Below, piece by piece: positions 32,728 to 43,730 of a stretch of 64,000 nt of DNA. The stretch is from Sphaerosporella brunnea. Its lineage: Eukaryota > Ascomycota > Pezizomycetes > Pezizales > Pyronemataceae. Under the pieces are notes generated by a model. The model saw nothing but the letters and a program-made list of their open reading frames with translations. It had not been told where the DNA came from and did not search any database. The position numbers and the translations under genes are program-made. Numbering within the stretch: position 1 is the stretch's first letter; each line of letters opens with the position of its first letter. The stretch covers positions 1 to 64,000 of the forward strand of contig VXIS01000222.1 in the NCBI GenBank assembly GCA_008704415.1, read 5' to 3'.

Positions 32728-33929
32728 TCACAATTTGGGATATCGATTGGCTGGTTTGATACTGGATTTGACCTGGAAAACTGTCAGCGCCGGCGATTGG
32801 GCCACTTGAACTGTTGGGCTTTGTTGCAAAAGCGTCGTGGAGGCCATCTGTGCAGTGATGTCGTGGTCGGTGCTGGTAGGACCGGTTCCAGAGCATTGTG
32901 GGTTTGTCAACCAGTCCCTAAAGTGTTGTGCCAAACGTTCCGTGACCTGAAATCCGGTAGGCTCAGAGGCGATCCAGTCATTTTCCAAAGCCTGTTGGGC
33001 TTTCCCACGTTTAGTTGCATCCGGCTGTATAAGGCTTTCGATGAAGGCAATTCCAGGATTACTGAGACCCTGGGAGAGAAGTAGCTCGGGCTTAGGATAG
33101 CCGTGGTTTTGGTAGGCGTACCCGATCACCTGCAGCTGGTTCTCGAATGGTACACTTCCAGTAACCATTCTATACAGGATGCATCCTAGCGCCCAAAGAT
33201 CGACAGCATTCGTATAGCCCGTCGGCTCACCGAACATAGCTTCTGGAGCCATGTAATGAGGGGTACCGGTTTGCGTTTTGGCAATCGTACTCTTATCGCT
33301 GGAAAGACGTTTCGATATTCCGAAGTCACCGATTTTGATGTGAAGTTGGGGTGGATTGTCGAGCAGGATGGGAAATATATTCTAGGTTGAGGATCATGGA
33401 TCAGCTATGTCTGCGTGCTAGGAAATCGAGAGTCCAAAGACTAACCGCTGGCTTCAGGTCACGATGGAGGATATCGTGTCCATGCATGAACGTCAACCCC
33501 TTCAACAACTGCCTGGCAACCAGTTTTGTATCCCCTTCACTCCATTTGACCTTGATGTGATTTTCCAAGTCCCCGAACTCCATATACTCCATGGCAATAT
33601 AGAGGTATGAATCCTGATCATCTTCATACCATCCGAGAAACTGCACAAACAACTCATGCTAGATGTCATGCTTTAGCGATGAACCTCCTTTCGGCATTTC
33701 AGTCTACTACCTTTAGCACGTTTGTGAAAATGGCTATTTCGGTTTGAAAGCGCTGGCGACGGAAGTTCGGATCGTGTTTTAAGATCCTTTTGACGGCACA
33801 CAGTTCGGGTCTGAGCATGCCGGGACGTCGGGCTTTTCCGGAGAATACGACAGCGAAACCGCCGCGTCCAATCTCCTTTTCCAATTCGGGCTTGTAGCGT
33901 AGCTTGTTGGTATGGTAGCTGTCGTCCAT
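32728..33929 (-). CDS. Protein kinase, Ser/Thr type
   Basis: Three exons (33929-33711, 33658-33446, 33381-32728) join in frame to 361 residues through two GT-AG introns of 52 and 64 nt. All kinase landmarks are present: Gly-rich loop GRGGFAVV (21-28), Lys47 in CAVK, catalytic loop HRDLKPAN with Asp140 (138-145), DFG (163-165), TGTPHYMAPE in the activation segment (to ~191) and DLWALGCILYRM. HRDLKPxN marks it as Ser/Thr-specific. The C-terminal ~80 residues after the kinase core have no recognised domain. The start ATG at 33929 lies only 20 residues before the Gly loop, so there is no N-terminal regulatory domain unless an upstream exon was missed. The gene lies about 220 bp from the satellite edge, with a duplicated 49-bp repeat and a MITE in its promoter side. 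No substrate can be inferred. Confidence 0.88.
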
Positions 33930-34018
33930 GTTCGTGAAGGGTTTCGCTCGATGGTCAACTTGAACTCGGTGGCGTGAGGATTCGTCGCAGGCGGTTTCGG
34001 GGTGGTCAAATGGCCGGC

Positions 34019-34117
34019 GGGTGGAACAACTGTGGGGAACTGACGAGACGACAAAATGCCTCCGGTGGGGTGGAACAACTGTGGGGAACTGACGAGACGA
34101 CAAAGTGCCTCCGGTGG
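34019..34117. repeat. 49-bp tandem duplication upstream of the kinase gene
   Basis: Two near-identical copies (GTGGAACAAC at 34021 and 34070) lie 90-190 bp upstream of the kinase start codon, in its likely promoter or 5' UTR. Confidence 0.9.
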
Positions 34118-34131
34118 GGTGGGGCCTACTA

Positions 34132-34386
34132 CTCGTCGGATTTTTAAGTATCCGGACACCCTGTCCGACTACCCCAACTATGCAACGAAAACTCGATTTC
34201 TTCACTCTCTTTTACCCAAAAAATCTGTTCTTGAGCTCAGATTTAGGCCTCGAGCCCCCTCGAGCCTTTGGGGACAAAGAAGTGGAGATTTTTCCATTTT
34301 CCTTATGATAGTATCCTCGGTGGAACTTTTTGGTGGGGCGCGCGTGGGTTAGGGTTTCCGTCCCGGATACTTAAAAATTCGGCGAG
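34132..34386. mobile_element. TA-flanked MITE, 255 bp, family A copy 2
   Basis: Copy of the element at 12598-12868 with the same inverted-repeat ends (CTCGTCGGATTTTTAAGTAT here) and the same interior. TA at 34130-34131 and 34387-34388. It lies about 200 bp upstream of the kinase start. Confidence 0.9.
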
Positions 34387-34451
34387 TAGAAAAAGACCTC
34401 AGGGCGGGGTTATGAAAGATCGGCAGTCTTCGCTGATCGGAGTCAAGTATA

Positions 34452-34772
34452 CTCGACGGATTCAAAAGTATCTGGACACCTAAAAATCCCTGTCCTAAGC
34501 CGGGTAACCTAACCCGCACCCAGCGCTTAGACGAGCTCCCCACCGAGCTCCCAGAGCTCCCCGCACGCACCTAGAAATAATTTTCCTGTAATTTCACACT
34601 CTACTCTTACGCTTTTTAGTTTTTTTTTGAGCGTATGCTTGTCTTTTTTGGGCCATAATTGAGCAAGATATGATTTTTTTCGTGATGTTGAGTCTTCACC
34701 AGCGGGAAATCGCTGGGATGCCCGGCATGGGACAGGGATTTGAGGTGTCCAGATACTTTAGAATCCGTCGAG
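34452..34772. mobile_element. TA-flanked MITE, 321 bp, related termini
   Basis: Inverted repeats of ~30 bp starting CTCGACGGATTCAAAAGTAT resemble family A ends (about three quarters identical), but the interior is different. TA at 34450-34451 and 34773-34774. It lies only 66 bp from the family A copy. Confidence 0.85.
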
Positions 34773-37700
34773 TAGGTCCAATGGCATTGGTGGCATCGGT
34801 GGCCTCGGTGGCTGGGCCATGCGTGACCAATAGCTGCGCTCGTTTCTGCAATGCACCCCTCAGTTATGTGCTTTTTTTGAGGGTGCTTGTCGTAATTATA
34901 ATCCCGACTGCTCACAGCCAACCAAAAATGACCCGCTGCTCAAGACTGTACTAGTACATGTGTTCCACAAGCCATAGCTAGATTAATTAAGTAACGATAT
35001 GTACATGTAGGTAGTTACCGTGCTAACAAGTCCTGGCGGCCTGCGGCCGTGATATGATGCCATGTATGCATCTACTCCGCTCTCGGATCTAACCCAGGGT
35101 ACCATAGTACCATAACGCCGGTTCTGCGCTTCACCATACTTAGCTATGTCTCACGTCCGAGAACTACACCGGCGGTCCATATCATTCATCCAAGTTTTGT
35201 GGGCCTCGAGGGTTTCCGCTCTCCCCGGGTAGTCTCCCTGCTGGTTTTGGCCCTGGTGGTCTCAGCACCGGCGGTATCGTCTCTGTGGTCTGGCCCCGCA
35301 GGCCCCGATCATCTCGGACCCGGCGACCGCCTCCCCAACACACACCCACCGTAGAGTACTCTACACGTCATGGGATCAGGCGAATTCAAGTTTTCTTTTT
35401 TCTTTTCAGCTTGCACCGCCGGCGCTTCAGCTCTCCTTGGTCCGGTGAAGAATTTGAGACTGACTCGGTGCGTACGAGTTGCGGCAAGGCCCCCACCAAT
35501 TTGACCTCACCCAGTGAGAGCCCGCAACTCAAACCCCCGCAACACCATGACCACAACCGCTGGTTACCAAATCACTGCTAACCAAGCGTAAAAGCAGCCT
35601 GTACTGTCACGAAGTCGAAGTCCCCCGACTACGTATCAGGTCGTTTCGGTATCACCCACAGAATCCCACACCCACACCGACCCCACATTTAATTAGCGTC
35701 TCATATCTGCGGTAAACGACAGGCAATACATATCGCAAAAGAAAACTCCCTGAAAAAGAAATACCCCTTGACAAGGCAGGCCAAGAACCTCAAAAAAAAG
35801 GCCTAGCGCAACATCAAGTGCGCATGCTGCATTTTCTCGAGAACAAGGTAGTGGTGGCAAAGTCACTTGGCTACTGGGCTTAGCCGCTTTGGCGCAGTGA
35901 CTTTGCCGCGCGCTTGCTGCGGTACCTGACAAATTTAGGGCGCTTGGCAGTGTCGACCTGTGGGCGTTCCTTCAATAGGGAGGTTTCGCTCTTATTTTTT
36001 TTTTCTCAAATATCTCGTGCGCCTGTGCAGAATGCGGGTACTGCATGCAGATATCTGGGATATGGTTGGGGACTCCTAGTCACTGTGTAATTTGTGACAT
36101 TCATTCTGGTTACTAAGCGCATGGACACGTGACAAAAACTGCTCCTGGTGACGCTCCTAAGCGCTCAATAGCCTCCAAAACACGCCAAAATCGCAACTCT
36201 ACAGGTCAAAAAAAAGCGGTAATTCCAGTGCTGGCTCTTGATGCACTAAATAGATGCTAATATTACGCGTATGTATTGAGCGGTACTGGTGTGCAGCTAA
36301 GTATTACGCACGAAAACACTGCGAATATTCACTGGAAGGTTGAGAGCTATTCTTCCTGCTGCTTTGGACTCGGTAACAACAGCCTCCATCAACCGCTATT
36401 ACAACCACTGTGCACGGGTGATGGAGGCTTATAGTGAAGGACTAGGCTATGGTACAAAGGAGTTCACACAGCGGGTGTATAAGGGGCACCGTCAAGTTGT
36501 AGATAAGTCAAAATGGTAAATGGTAGATAGCTTGAGAGGGGGCGAGCGGGCGGGCGGGTTAGGTCATGGACGGTCACTCGGATTTCCCGATCGGGTAAAT
36601 TTATACCCAAACAGGTATGGTTGTACTACCTGTTTCGCTGCCATGCTCAGGGGTCTCCTATACTAAATGCTTCCACCAACCCGCGAATTTTTCACCTCCC
36701 ACCACCCTTTTTTTTTTTTTCTTTCAATCAGATCCTTCTAGAGCAGCATATCTATCGCCCTATTAAACGCTTTTAATTTTATGTGTTGTTGTGATTTAAT
36801 ATATTCGCGTGCAAAAGGTGGCTTTTGGCACTCCGTTTTAAGGTGTCCCCAACCATATAGAAAAGAGGTTTTGCTGTTCCTTTGCGCATCCGCCTCCGAC
36901 AATCTGTGTATTTATTCACTAGACCTTTGTGGGCGTTGCGTATTCCAGCAACCAATCAACAGCATCAGGTTGCATTGTTGGATGCAGATTGATATCTAGC
37001 GCTTGGTATAAAAATTGACCGACAGCGCGTCTGCACAGATATGTGCATATGCGTGACTTTTATATGCGAAAATGGCGATATCGGACGCAGCGAAACCTCC
37101 CTAATGTTGGCCTTGCGAAAAGAGACATGTTTACTGGGAGCTTCTCCAGCATCTTGAGATTCATTCTGTAACCTTTCCAAAAGCATTTTCTGTCAATTTG
37201 CTGAACGATCTGCAATCTGGCCGACACCACCTTGGAAGGGCCCCCCTTTGGTATAGTACATATATCGCCATGCAATTGCAGTAACATTGACTGACCCTCG
37301 TCTAAGATCCCCGCCGTGGCATTTGTACTACTTTATTTTTAAATCCGGCAGCTCCAAACGGGTCGCCGCCACGATAGGCATCCACAATCCTATCAACTCT
37401 CCGAACGAATTTCCTCGGTGATGACGCCCAGTCCTAATGAGAATACCCTGCTGCCCGCTGTTTCCTCGATTTTAAACCCCCACTCTTCCTATTTTCCATG
37501 ATGGCAGTTTTGCCCATCTTCACGTTTGCGCTGCGTTATGGCCGTCGGGGACTCGGGTTACACCAAACTAGCGAAGGTACACGTTGAAAGTGCAGTGCAC
37601 CCATACAAGTTTGGACACCAACCAACCAGGCTCAAAACACTTGCTGCAACGCATTCGCATGTCCAGCAACTGGGTCCATTAGTCGTTGTCCACGTCGTCA

Positions 37701-37863
37701 CTAGCTGCAAAGTATGTGTCGCCCAATTGGACACTCAGCCGCACGCACCCAAACATCTGAGAACATGCCTGGAGCCTCCATAATTCTTTTTCTGACCGCG
37801 CGGACGGACACTGTCTCTCTCCCTTCTCTTGGAGTGCCTGCGCCTTCACCAAAATCAGCAACT
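34773..37863. other. Gene-poor 3-kb stretch with one hairpin
   Basis: No gene recognised. A 12-bp perfect inverted repeat GGCAAAGTCACT / AGTGACTTTGCC with a 29-nt loop lies at 35855-35907. Short T/A runs occur near 36000 and 36710. The last ~300 bp should include the promoter of the next gene. Confidence 0.4.
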
Positions 37864-39562
37864 ATGGAGCCCGTTTCCTTTGCGTTTGGTACAATTGGGG
37901 TTGCTGACGTCTGCCTCACGTATGTGTCGCCGAAGGCTTGAACTGCTCGTGTAAAGTGTTAACCGCAAGGCAGTTACGGCCGAGAGCTCGTCGCTAAGTA
38001 CCAGATCTACAAAGAGGCGGACACTGCGATCGGGGAGGCGATTCTCCGTGCCCAGCATCATTGGACCATGCTCGAAATGGAGCTGAAGATCCTGCGCAAC
38101 CTGTCGCACGTTCTGGAAGAGAGCCACCAGCTTCACCTCGCGACGTTGTTTCAAACGCTCCAAGTCAAGCTCCAGAAAGCGCTCGTGACGATCGACAGCG
38201 TTATCGGTGCAAAAGAGGAGGACCCAAAGAGGGTCTCGTTCAGATCGCTGCTGAGGAAAAGGGGCGATGTCAAGGCGATGCGGCTTGCGACGGGGGTTAA
38301 GAAGTCCCTCGATGCAATGCTTCTCGAGTTGGCCGAGTGGCATCGCATGCTCGACCCGTCGTGGTTTCTCCTTGCGCTCGTCCAGAACCCGGCGGTCGAC
38401 AGCGAATTGACGGATCAGATTGCCAGCACGAACAAATCGGTATCGACGCTGAAATCCCTCCGGAGCGCCATCAACCGGAGCGCTCAACCTGGTGCAAAAA
38501 AAACCTCGATGTTTATCCCGGAGGCCAGTGTGCTGGAAAGAAAGCCAATCCTGTACTTTTCCGGAGAAACAGGACGGGAATACCGAACCGGAAAGACCGT
38601 TCTGGTGGACAACGTCATCCCCCATCCCGCAGCGCACGTGAAGGTACTGGATAAGAATGTCCGAGACCTTGCCCGCATCCTCTCCGTGGTGGAGCCCTTG
38701 AAATTTGGCATCCTTGCATGCACTGGGGCTATCCGGGTCCGCGATTCGGCCCGGAATATTCTGCGGTTCCAACTCGTCTTCCGGGTTCCAGACAACTTCC
38801 ATACCCCTCGAAGCCTTCGCGAACTCTTGGTCACCGGAGTTTCGGCGCCGCTCGAGGAGCGTTTCCGGCTCGCCGCGCAGCTGGCCCGATCAGTGCTGTT
38901 CATCCACACAGCCGATTTCGTTCACAAGAATGTTCGCCCAGAAACGATAATCGTCCTCAAGAACGATAGCTCGGTCATCGGGATGCCGTTTCTGATGGGG
39001 TTTGAGAACTTCCGACCGGTGGAAGGAAATACATTCCTTGCCGGCGATTCGGAGTGGCAGAAAGATCTATACCGGCACCCGGCCCGACAGGGGACATGTC
39101 TAACCGAATCGTACAACATGCAGCACGACATCTACAGCCTCGGGGTGTGCCTCCTGGAGCTCGGATTATGGGAGTCGTTTGTCCTTCCTAACTCGATAAC
39201 AGCAGGACGCTTTGACCCGGCTCCAAATCTCAACATTTCTAAACACCTCAGGCTCGGAAGACCGTGGGATAAAGCGAACAAAATCAAGGAGGAACTCGTC
39301 TATATGGCAAGAACACGGCTCCCAAGCAAGATGGGCTCAAGGTACACACAGATCGTGCTCATGTGTTTGGGTTGTCTGGACGCTGGGGACAACGGTTTTG
39401 GACATGAAAGCGAGTTCTTGGACAACGATGGAATCTTGGTGGGGGTGCGGTACATAGAGAAAGTAAGTGATTATGTAGCTCCTATTACTGTGGCAGTTCG
39501 ACGACTGATACTAACTATGCGATATCCAGATCCTTGAGAAGGTGGATGAAATTGTGGTGTGA
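37864..39562 (+). CDS. HeLo-like domain plus pseudokinase (fungal MLKL-like architecture)
   Basis: Three exons (37864-37919, 37974-39462, 39530-39562) join in frame to 525 residues, with GT-AG introns of 54 and 67 nt. The N-terminus (SFAFGTIGVADVCLTYGREL, then a helical region to ~200 with a DPSWFLL motif) resembles the HeLo/HeLo-like membrane-targeting helical domain of fungal death effectors such as HET-S and HELLP. Residues ~215-500 have kinase-fold order but lack catalytic residues: VHKNVRPE (335-342) stands where HRDxxxxN belongs, MGFENF (360-365) replaces DFG, and the ATP Lys is not evident. YRHP (~386-389) takes the place of APE. Helical killer domain plus pseudokinase is the arrangement of animal MLKL and its proposed fungal counterparts, where an upstream signal releases the helices to permeabilise membrane. 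Here the role is inferred from architecture only. Confidence 0.8.
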
Positions 39563-39925
39563 AAGCGGAGCCATGGTCATGGTGTGATGGTTGTTCGTAT
39601 GTATAGGTACTTGTTATTTAAGGGGGGGGGTGTTGTGGCAGATAGGTGATTAGTTGTTAGGTACCATATCCTTTATCCAAAACTCCGAACCAAAAAAAAC
39701 CTAGCCAATGAATCCCCGCGCCTTCTACAGCGCTTGGTATAATACATAGCAAACCGAAAACCCGAACCATGCCAAAATGCCGATCCCGAAGCGTATGCAT
39801 CCCATACTCCCACCACCCACCCCCAATCCCCCGCCCCCATTTCGATTGCAGTTGTGGTAGATATCGCGCGATTAGTGTCGCTGTGGAAGCGCGTTCAAGT
39901 TCCCCGTCACCGCGACACGTCTCTA
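39563..39925. other. 3' flank of the pseudokinase gene
   Basis: A G8 run lies at about 39622. Nothing else recognised. Confidence 0.4.
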
Positions 39926-40186
39926 CTCACGCGGCCGGAATCATTGCACATCACGTGCCCGCAGGGTTAGGGTTATATTTCTACCCGCAAGCACCCCGCT
40001 CGATACCCCCCATTATCTCAACAACGGCGCGACCGATTTGATTCAAATTGATGTAGTAGGATACGCGAAAATAAGCCCTCCAAAAATCAGCCGTTGTGGC
40101 CTGGCTCCGCCGCAACCCCACACACGTGAAAAATATAACCCCAACCCTGTGCGGCACGTGATGTTCAATGATTGCGGCCGCGTGAG
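39926..40186. mobile_element. TA-flanked MITE, 261 bp, long inverted repeats
   Basis: Arms of about 55 bp begin CTCACGCGGCCG and share AATCATTG and ACATCACGTGCC with few differences. TA at 39924-39925 and 40187-40188. The element is mostly inverted repeat and non-coding. Confidence 0.88.
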
Positions 40187-40289
40187 TAAGCGACACGCAC
40201 ACCATCCGACAGGACCAAAGAAAAAGTAAACCACGCTTTGAACGATAAGTTATAATAACCTTCACTCTGCAGACTGGATTATGGCCGTG

Positions 40290-41830
40290 CATAGTTGACA
40301 ACCTGTCCAGTGGTCAGGAACCGTTAGTTTTGAGAAAAATAGGCCCTTAGAGCGCACGCAGACATCCAGAACAGCCAATACACTTTCTCCGCACACCCGC
40401 TGCTGCAGAGATGCTCGACTGTGTGCATATATGCTCTCTTTCAAGCGATGGTTGCTCAGGGCCAGCGGTTGTCTGATACCGTTGAAATTCCAGAGAAAAA
40501 TCCATCTCTGGAGGGCCCGGGGACCTTTAGAACAGCCAATACACGTCGTCAACATCCCGCCTGCTGCAGGGAGGTTTGGTTTCATGCATATAAGCTGTAT
40601 CAGCAGTGGTTTTTGACCGGGGCGCGTGATTGTTTGATACCGTTGAAAATTTGAGAATAATTGACCTCCGCAGCGCCCGGGGACCCCTAGAACCCCCCAA
40701 AACAAGTCGTCCAGACACGGCCTGCTGCAGGGACGTTCTTCTACAGTCACCTAAGCTCTGTTTAAACCGACGATTGCTCAGGGACAGCGGTTGTGCCCTG
40801 TCGTTGTGAGTAGCGGACGCCTTTTGGTAATCACTGAGTATGGCTCGATCTTGATAGGACAATGTCCCACCAAGATTAGTAAGTATCGTCTGTCTACTAC
40901 CTGCTGTAGGGAGGCTCAACAGCATGCATATAAGCTGTGTTTAAAGCGACGATTGCTCACGGCCAGCGGTTGTTCCCAATCGTGGAGATTTTGAGAAAAA
41001 TCAGCCTCCTGGAACCCCGGGGCCGCCAGAACAGCCAATAAACACCGTCGGCCCGCTGCCTGTTACAGGGAGGCCCTACTGTAGGTATATAAGCTCTGTT
41101 TGAACGGACGCTTGCTTAGGTCCAGTGGTTGTTGCCTGTCGCTGAGATTAGCGGACGCATTTTGGGAAGCACTCATTATCACTCGATCTTGGTAGGACAA
41201 TGTCCCACCAAGATCAGTAAGCGTCGTCTGCCCACCACCCGCTGCAGAGACGCTCGGCAGTGCTCATAGAAGCTCTCTGGGGAGCCGCTGTCTCCTGGGA
41301 CCAGCGTGTATTCCGTAGGGTTGAAATTTGCGAAGGCGTTTTCATGCTCACTGATTATCACTCGATCTTGGTAGGACAATGTCCCACCAAGATTAGTAAG
41401 CGTCGTCTGCCCACCACCCGCTGCAGAGACGCTCGGCAGTGCTCATAGAAGCTCTCTGGGGAGCCGCTGTCTCCTGGGACCAGCGTGTATTCCGTAGGGT
41501 TGAAATTTGCGAAGGCGTTTTCATGCTCACTGATTATCACTCGATCTTGGTAGGACAATGTCCCACCAAGATTAGTAAGCGTCGTCTGCCCACCACCCGC
41601 TGCAGAGACGCTCGGCAGTGCTCATAGAAGCTCTCTGGGGAGCCGCTGTCTCCTGGGACCAGCGTGTATTCCGTAGGGTTGAAATTTGCGAAGGCGTTTT
41701 CATGCTCACTGATTATCACTCGATCTTGCTAGCACAATGTCCCACCAAGATTAGTCAGAGGCGTCTTCCCACTGCCCCGTGCAGTGACGCTCGACCGTGC
41801 TCATAGAAGTTCTCAGGGCAGCTGCCTTTG
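40290..41830. repeat. ~179-bp satellite with an internal hairpin, about 8 units
   Basis: Diverged units of ~170-180 bp from 40290 lead into three nearly identical 179-bp units between about 41215 and 41751, and end in a decayed unit. Landmarks per unit are CTGCAG..GACGCTCG, AGAAGCTCTCT, GTTGAAATTTGCG and the hairpin ATCTTGGTAGGAC-AAT-GTCCCACCAAGAT (41186-41214, 41365-41393, 41544-41572; degenerate at ~40848 and 41723). The only open frames are identical copies of one another and reflect the repeat. Confidence 0.92.
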
Positions 41831-42127
41831 CACAGGGCCGCACGGCCGGTACGTTCAAGTCTCGGGTGCCCGGGACCTGAAACTCAGTCTCGGGCGAGTA
41901 CTCAGGCCTACAGCACACCTGAGTGGGGGCCCGGGCGGGGAGGGGAAGGCCGATGGAGCGGGGGCAATGGAGCGGCCATTGGAGCGGTGATCCATGCGGT
42001 GTTCAATTTGAATGCCCTCGGCTGGCCATTGGCTAATTAAGAATGTTCATAGTGCTGTCTCCCAGTCCTTTGCACCGGTTGATGGGCCGCCGGCGATCGG
42101 TAACGTATCGGAGCTAGAAGTTGAACA

Positions 42128-42190
42128 CGTACAAACTCTTAAATACCGCGCAGTGGCGAAGTGACTGCGCGGTATTTAAGAGTTTATACG
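42128..42190. repeat. Long near-perfect hairpin
   Basis: A perfect 22-bp inverted repeat (42133-42154 and 42164-42185) surrounds a 9-nt loop. After one mismatch the stem continues for four more pairs (42128-42131 with 42187-42190). The arms read AAACTCTTAAATACCGCGCA and onward. It may be a minimal TA-flanked element, since TA dinucleotides sit at the outer base, or the source of a hairpin RNA. Confidence 0.9.
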
Positions 42191-43408
42191 GTAGGTAGTT
42201 AGAAAATCGGCAAGCACGCCATGACGATGCTACTAACTCGCATGAAATTAAGAAACGATCTGGCGCGCACTTAATACATACAGCCTATAGTGCATCACAC
42301 TCCGAACGCCAAAACAGCGGCCTTCAAATAAAGCGAGTGATAAACTATGACGCATCTACGCTCACTTTCCTCTTCCCCGCGCTCTGCCTGGACGAGCTCC
42401 GCCCCGCCCCCGACAGGAATCTTTAACCTCCCTCTTTTAGGCTCCCATGCGCTATCTGAGTTTTGATGTTCATATTCCATTGAAGTGCGCATAACTCAGC
42501 GGCTACCCCCAGTTTGTCGTTGCGCCACTCAGAGTGTGATAGGCGGCGATCTTGAGCTCTTTCTACGGGGTCTAGTTTTGAAAAAACCTAGAGTACTGGT
42601 GTTTTAGAAGGGAAGAAGCAACAATTAACAATGAAATTACGGTCACAGAGCTTACGAAAGGGCACTATTTTACAGCTGTAACCTTGAACTGAACGCATCG
42701 CTGGATGGCTGCAGACTGCGTGTTCAACTACTACGTCGTGTTCAACTTCCAGGTCCGATACGTCAGAGACCGGGGACTGGGGTTTGGCGAGTTGTGGTCG
42801 CAAAGGTGGACTGGAGTTGCCACGGGTGACTTGGACACCGGATGGTAGAGAAAAAAATTGCATGCGCAGAGCGCACGCCATCATAGCTCATCACTCCCGA
42901 GTTGGGACTACCCGTGCACACTCACCCAATCAGATTCGTCCCGGATAACGTGTTTTCTTGGGTTGATGAAGCCATGAGAGTGCTCACGATATACTGAAAT
43001 AAAAGGCTACATAAACTTTGCGGTGGGTGACGTGTAGTAGTGTGTGGCGACGGCGATTGTGGCAGGCGGATGCCCGGAGCGAGTGATAGATAATCATGCT
43101 TTAGATGCTTTACCGGCAGGTAAGCACCAGCAGCACCAGCAGCGCGAGCGAAGCGATCCACGAGATCCTATCTATACCTACGAGTAAACCCCGTGATGGT
43201 AACCATCACGTTGTAAAATCATTAGTCCCGGCCACACAAATCTCCATAATTATTCCTTGCCAATAGCTCCCCTTCCGGACTTACAGCTCTCCACTCGAGG
43301 CGTGGGTTGCGCGACCCTATACACAGCTTATCACTCGGCTCTGGTATCCCTGCTTCCGACCGCCAACAGTGCTCCCTCTACGGCTCCGCTCCGGAATGAT
43401 AGAGCTGG
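42191..43408. other. Intergenic, nothing firm
   Basis: No gene recognised. A short imperfect inverted pair around ATCACACTC at ~42294 and ~42528 was seen but is too diverged to call an element. Confidence 0.35.
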
Positions 43409-43730
43409 GCAGTCGCTCCCCAGTATCGTCGCTAAAGCTCCTCCACGGCTCCGCTCCACAATGCGCGCACGCATCACAGCTAATCACTCGGCACATTTGG
43501 TGTTTCCGTGCTTCGCCACATGCTTAGCCACCAGGCGCCACCGTGTTTGCGGCTCACACTGCTCAATATATCTATACCTATAAAGAGCAGGTGGCGTTTT
43601 ACGGTGGCTGAACCCTATGTTTCCGAACGTTGGATTGTGGAGAGCTGTGGAAGAGCGACTGCCCAGCTCTACTACTCTTTTAGAACGGAGCCGTGTAGGA
43701 GCTTTAGCGGCGATACTGCGGAGCCACTGC
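43409..43730. repeat. 45-bp inverted duplication
   Basis: 43409-43453 is repeated in inverted orientation at 43686-43730 with about five mismatches. Nearby shorter pieces (AGAGCTGGGCAGTCGCT at ~43401 and its complement at ~43650; CGGCTCCGCTCC twice at the left) are also rearranged copies of one another. A relic of an element or a foldback rearrangement. Confidence 0.75.

Noticed and set aside
37855..38802. 315-codon minus-strand frame
   Set aside because: It is antisense to the HeLo-like/pseudokinase gene and shows no family motifs.
41179..41719. Three identical frames of 60-66 codons
   Set aside because: They are one frame of the 179-bp satellite unit repeated, with no domain.
42291..42545. 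Possible MITE with ATCACACTC ends
   Set aside because: Inverted similarity is only about 17 bp with several mismatches, and no matching target duplication was seen.
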